A stretch of DNA of 26,571 nt from Tethybacter castelli. Its GTDB lineage: Bacteria; Pseudomonadota; Gammaproteobacteria; Tethybacterales; Tethybacteraceae. Where the stretch lies: assembly GCA_036679665.1 (NCBI GenBank), contig JAZHEJ010000003.1:1-26571 (forward strand), written 5' to 3'. The position numbers and the translations under genes are program-made. Of the stretch, positions 24,432 to 26,571 are shown one piece after another; positions within the stretch are counted from its first letter, which is position 1; the number at the start of each line of letters is the position of its first letter. Below the pieces are notes generated by a model that saw only the letters and a list, made by a program, of their open reading frames with translations, made no database searches and was not told the DNA's origin.

Positions 24432-25595
24432 CTAATTCGGCTTGCGCATGCAAAATTGCTCAATCAACCGCACGACGATCGTTGCCATTTTGTCGAGCTG
24501 ATCAATTGATACGAATTCGTCGGGCTGGTGAGCCACCGCGATGCTGCCTGCTCCCATAATCACCACATCCATCCCTGTCGCTGAGTAATAAGGAGCTTCA
24601 GTGGCGTAGGATGCAGTCTGCGGTTTTGCGTCAGCAAGTTTCGCCGCAGCTTGTACTATAGGTGAGTCCAAATCAGTTTTAGTTGCTTCAAAACCTGTGA
24701 CCAGATCGGCAAATTCGATGGTAATTCCAGGCATATCCGCTACCGCGGAACAAGCTGTGGCGCGCAAGTTTTTGCGTGCCGCGACAACTGAAGTGCCCGG
24801 CATCAGGCGCATGTCCACCCAAAGCTCAGCGCGGTCGGCGATGCGGTTAAACGCATCGCCGCCACGGATCATGCCAAAGTTATGGGTCGCGTGAGGGGGC
24901 GTAAATTCTGATTGCGGAACTATTTGCGAGTTTTGTTTGGTCATCTCTGAACTAAGCGCGTGCATTACTTGACGCATCGCGTCGATCGCGCTTGCGCCAC
25001 CTGCAGGATTGCTTGCGTGTCCGCTTTTGCCGATACAGATGATTTGTTCAGCCAGCGCTCCTTTATGAGCATAGACCGGGACTAGATCGGTCGGTTCGCC
25101 AACTAACGCGTATGCGCAATTTGGTGTATTTGCGGCCGCGAATGACGCGCCGTCCATGCCACATTCCTCATTTGCGGTTGCCCATACCTGGAGCGGGGCG
25201 TATAGCTTGCTCATTTCGATCCTGTCAAGGGCTTCGGCGATAATCGCAAAAAATCCTTTCATATCGCATGAGCCTAGTCCGTAGAGTTTGCCATCGGTTT
25301 CAGACAGAACAAATGGATCGGTTTTCCAATCAGCGGGCGTGCAAGGCACCGTGTCGGTGTGTCCGGCAAGCAGCAGGCCTTTACCCGGCATGTCAGGGCC
25401 GACATGAGCGGACACATTGTATTTTTCGACCAGTTCGGGGACTTCATGGATGCTGGTTGTCAGTCCGGAGTCGTCAAGCATCTGGGCGACAACGTCGGAG
25501 CTTGCACGATTGGAAGTGTCAAGCACCGGATCGGTACTGCTGACCGAACAGGCCCCGACTAGACGGGTTAAAAAAGCGATGGACGAAGGCGACAT
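24432..25595 (-). CDS. argE: Acetylornithine deacetylase
   Basis: A 387-residue M20-family zinc hydrolase that removes acetate from N-acetylornithine in arginine synthesis. Metal ligands and catalytic residues are in place: His79 and Asp81 in AGHTDTVP, Asp111 in GLGSCDMKGF, Glu143 and Glu144 in TANEECGMDG, Glu167 in VGEPTD and a late His in VAHQPDEF. A dimerisation domain lies between, with GKSGHASNPAGGASAID. Pairing with argA points to the linear (ArgE) route, in which the acetyl group is not recycled by ArgJ. The ATG at 25595 lies three bases after the patB stop. Succinyl-diaminopimelate desuccinylase is related but less likely here. Confidence 0.9.
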   Translation of the reverse strand: MSPSSIAFLTRLVGACSVSSTDPVLDTSNRASSDVVAQMLDDSGLTTSIHEVPELVEKYNVSAHVGPDMPGKGLLLAGHTDTVPCTPADWKTDPFVLSETDGKLYGLGSCDMKGFFAIIAEALDRIEMSKLYAPLQVWATANEECGMDGASFAAANTPNCAYALVGEPTDLVPVYAHKGALAEQIICIGKSGHASNPAGGASAIDAMRQVMHALSSEMTKQNSQIVPQSEFTPPHATHNFGMIRGGDAFNRIADRAELWVDMRLMPGTSVVAARKNLRATACSAVADMPGITIEFADLVTGFEATKTDLDSPIVQAAAKLADAKPQTASYATEAPYYSATGMDVVIMGAGSIAVAHQPDEFVSIDQLDKMATIVVRLIEQFCMRKPN

Positions 25596-25598
25596 TAT

Positions 25599-26494
25599 CT
25601 ATTTCGTTGCGTGCTCTAGTCGCTTAATCGCTTCGGTGACAGTAGTGGTTGCGCAACCGAAATTCAGACGCATGAAATCAGTATCGCCAAACACCTTTCC
25701 TGGTGAAAGCTTGAGGCCGTGCTTGAGGAAATGTTCTTCCGGATCATTAAGTTTGAGTGCGCTTATATCAAGCCAGGCCAAATAAGTTGACGCAAGGTGT
25801 GGCATTGAGATGCCGGCTAAGCGTTCGATTGCGGTGGCAAGCAAATCGCGGTTGCAGCGTAACTTGGTTAGACAACTTGACAGCCACGCATCGGATGATC
25901 CGTTCCAAGCGGCGATCCCGGCTGTCATTCCCAAAGGATTTAACTCGCTGATCACCTGTCCCGAAGCACCATAGCGATACTGCTTGCGTAGTTGCGGATC
26001 TTCAATTATCATGAGCGCAAAATTCATCCCGGCGATATTGAAGGCTTTACTAGGGCTTTGCATGGTGAGTGTTATTTTGGATACCTCGGGACTAAGTGAA
26101 GCGATCGGGATATGCTCGCGGTCTTCGTCCAATATCAAATCGGCGTGCACCTCGTCGGAGCAAATCAGCCAGCCGTTGCGCAGTGCAAGTTCGGCGAGTT
26201 CTTCGAGTTCGTTGCGGGCAAATATCTTGCCGTTGGGATTGTGAGGGTTACACAGCATAAGGACGCAGTCTCGCCCGTAGTTTGCCGCATTGGCGGCAAG
26301 AGACTGAAAGTCAAGTTCCCAGTCGTTACCAGCGCGCAAAAATGAAATATCAATCCGCAATCGCTTTGCACGCTCTGTAGCGGAGCGGAATATGTAATAG
26401 ATCGGTTTGGGGACTAGCACCGGTTTATCAGAATCTCCCAAATAACGCGTGACCGTATGAATCGCGACACCCAATCCGGGAGTAAATACCAGCC
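25599..26494 (-). CDS. patB: MalY/PatB-type cystathionine beta-lyase (C-S lyase), N-terminus missing
   Basis: A PLP-dependent class I/II aminotransferase-fold enzyme that cleaves cystathionine or other cysteine S-conjugates. The dependable part starts at LVFTPGLGVAIHTV and runs to the stop at 25601-25599, about 298 residues. Motifs are LCNPHNPNGKIF, ICSDEVHADLILD, the PLP lysine in MQSPSKAFNIAGMN, and the C-terminal STYLAWLDIS and FMRLNFGCA. A normal family member has about 390 residues, so some 90 N-terminal residues are missing. The frame continues left of 26494 only because a 77-base segment from inside the gene is repeated there, giving RIDISFLRAGNDWELD twice; an ATG at 26546 is therefore not a credible start. 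It is first of the patB-argE-argA operon as seen. Confidence 0.85.
26309..26385. repeat. Exact 77-base direct repeat, internal copy
   Basis: Identical over 77 bases to 26495-26571, beginning AGTCAAGTTCCC and ending TGTAGCGGAG. This copy lies in its natural place inside patB, where the protein reads through into the family sequence on both sides. Confidence 0.95.
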
Positions 26495-26571
26495 AGTCAA
26501 GTTCCCAGTCGTTACCAGCGCGCAAAAATGAAATATCAATCCGCAATCGCTTTGCACGCTCTGTAGCGGAG
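26495..26571. repeat. Exact 77-base direct repeat, terminal copy
   Basis: Second copy, ending at the last base of the window and 186 bases (62 codons, in frame) from the first. The base just before the copies differs (A versus C), so the identity stops at exactly 77. The protein encoded here does not fit the patB N-terminus, so this copy is probably not native. Confidence 0.95.

Noticed and set aside
26495..26546. ATG at 26546 as the start of patB
   Set aside because: This region is the terminal repeat copy; the encoded residues duplicate an internal segment and do not match the family N-terminus.
1..26571. CRISPR arrays, tRNA or rRNA genes, insertion sequences, prophage genes
   Set aside because: No regularly spaced repeats, cloverleaf genes, transposases or integrases were seen on reading both strands.

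Overview
The window looks like a piece of a bacterial chromosome from a member of the Pseudomonadota. It most resembles a heterotrophic gammaproteobacterium: genes are dense, GC is near 50 %, and argA (N-acetylglutamate synthase) sits beside argE (acetylornithine deacetylase), the linear arginine route typical of that class. The preTA operon fits too. This taxonomic guess is an inference from gene content only. I saw no rRNA, tRNA, CRISPR array or transposase.

Layout. (1) Positions 1-2417 hold an acetoin-dehydrogenase-like 2-oxo-acid dehydrogenase operon: E1 alpha, E1 beta, and an E2 whose acyltransferase domain is replaced by an alpha/beta hydrolase. It is broken by an inverted junction near position 905, where the end of E1 alpha and the start of E1 beta lie on the minus strand while the end of E1 beta and the whole E2 lie on the plus strand. 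(2) Positions 2414-6353 hold carbohydrate genes: an FGGY sugar kinase translationally coupled to E2, a SIS-domain aminosugar-phosphate isomerase/deaminase-like protein, and an extended short-chain dehydrogenase/epimerase. (3) Positions 6442-7215 hold a lone HEPN-like gene whose Shine-Dalgarno sequence lies inside a perfect hairpin. (4) Positions 7240-17936 hold a full reductive pyrimidine degradation locus. PreT/PreA reduce uracil or thymine, dihydropyrimidinase opens the ring, beta-ureidopropionase releases the beta-amino acid, the divergent omega-aminotransferase makes the semialdehyde, and MmsA gives acetyl-CoA or propionyl-CoA. An ABC importer (one ATPase, two permeases, no binding protein in view) completes it. 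(5) Positions 18128-20397 hold serA and a serB-like phosphatase for serine synthesis, with a recognisable promoter before serA. (6) An XRE-cupin regulator is divergent from class II fumarase fumC, followed by a small four-cysteine protein. (7) Positions 23116-26571 hold a minus-strand operon patB-argE-argA, cut by the window end.

Both ends look structurally suspect. The left end carries the inverted junction. The right end carries an exact 77-base direct repeat (26309-26385 and 26495-26571) that scrambles the start of patB. The simplest joint explanation is amplification or assembly chimerism, although a real micro-inversion and a real in-frame tandem duplication cannot be excluded from sequence alone. 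The inner ~25 kb reads as intact, well-formed operons.
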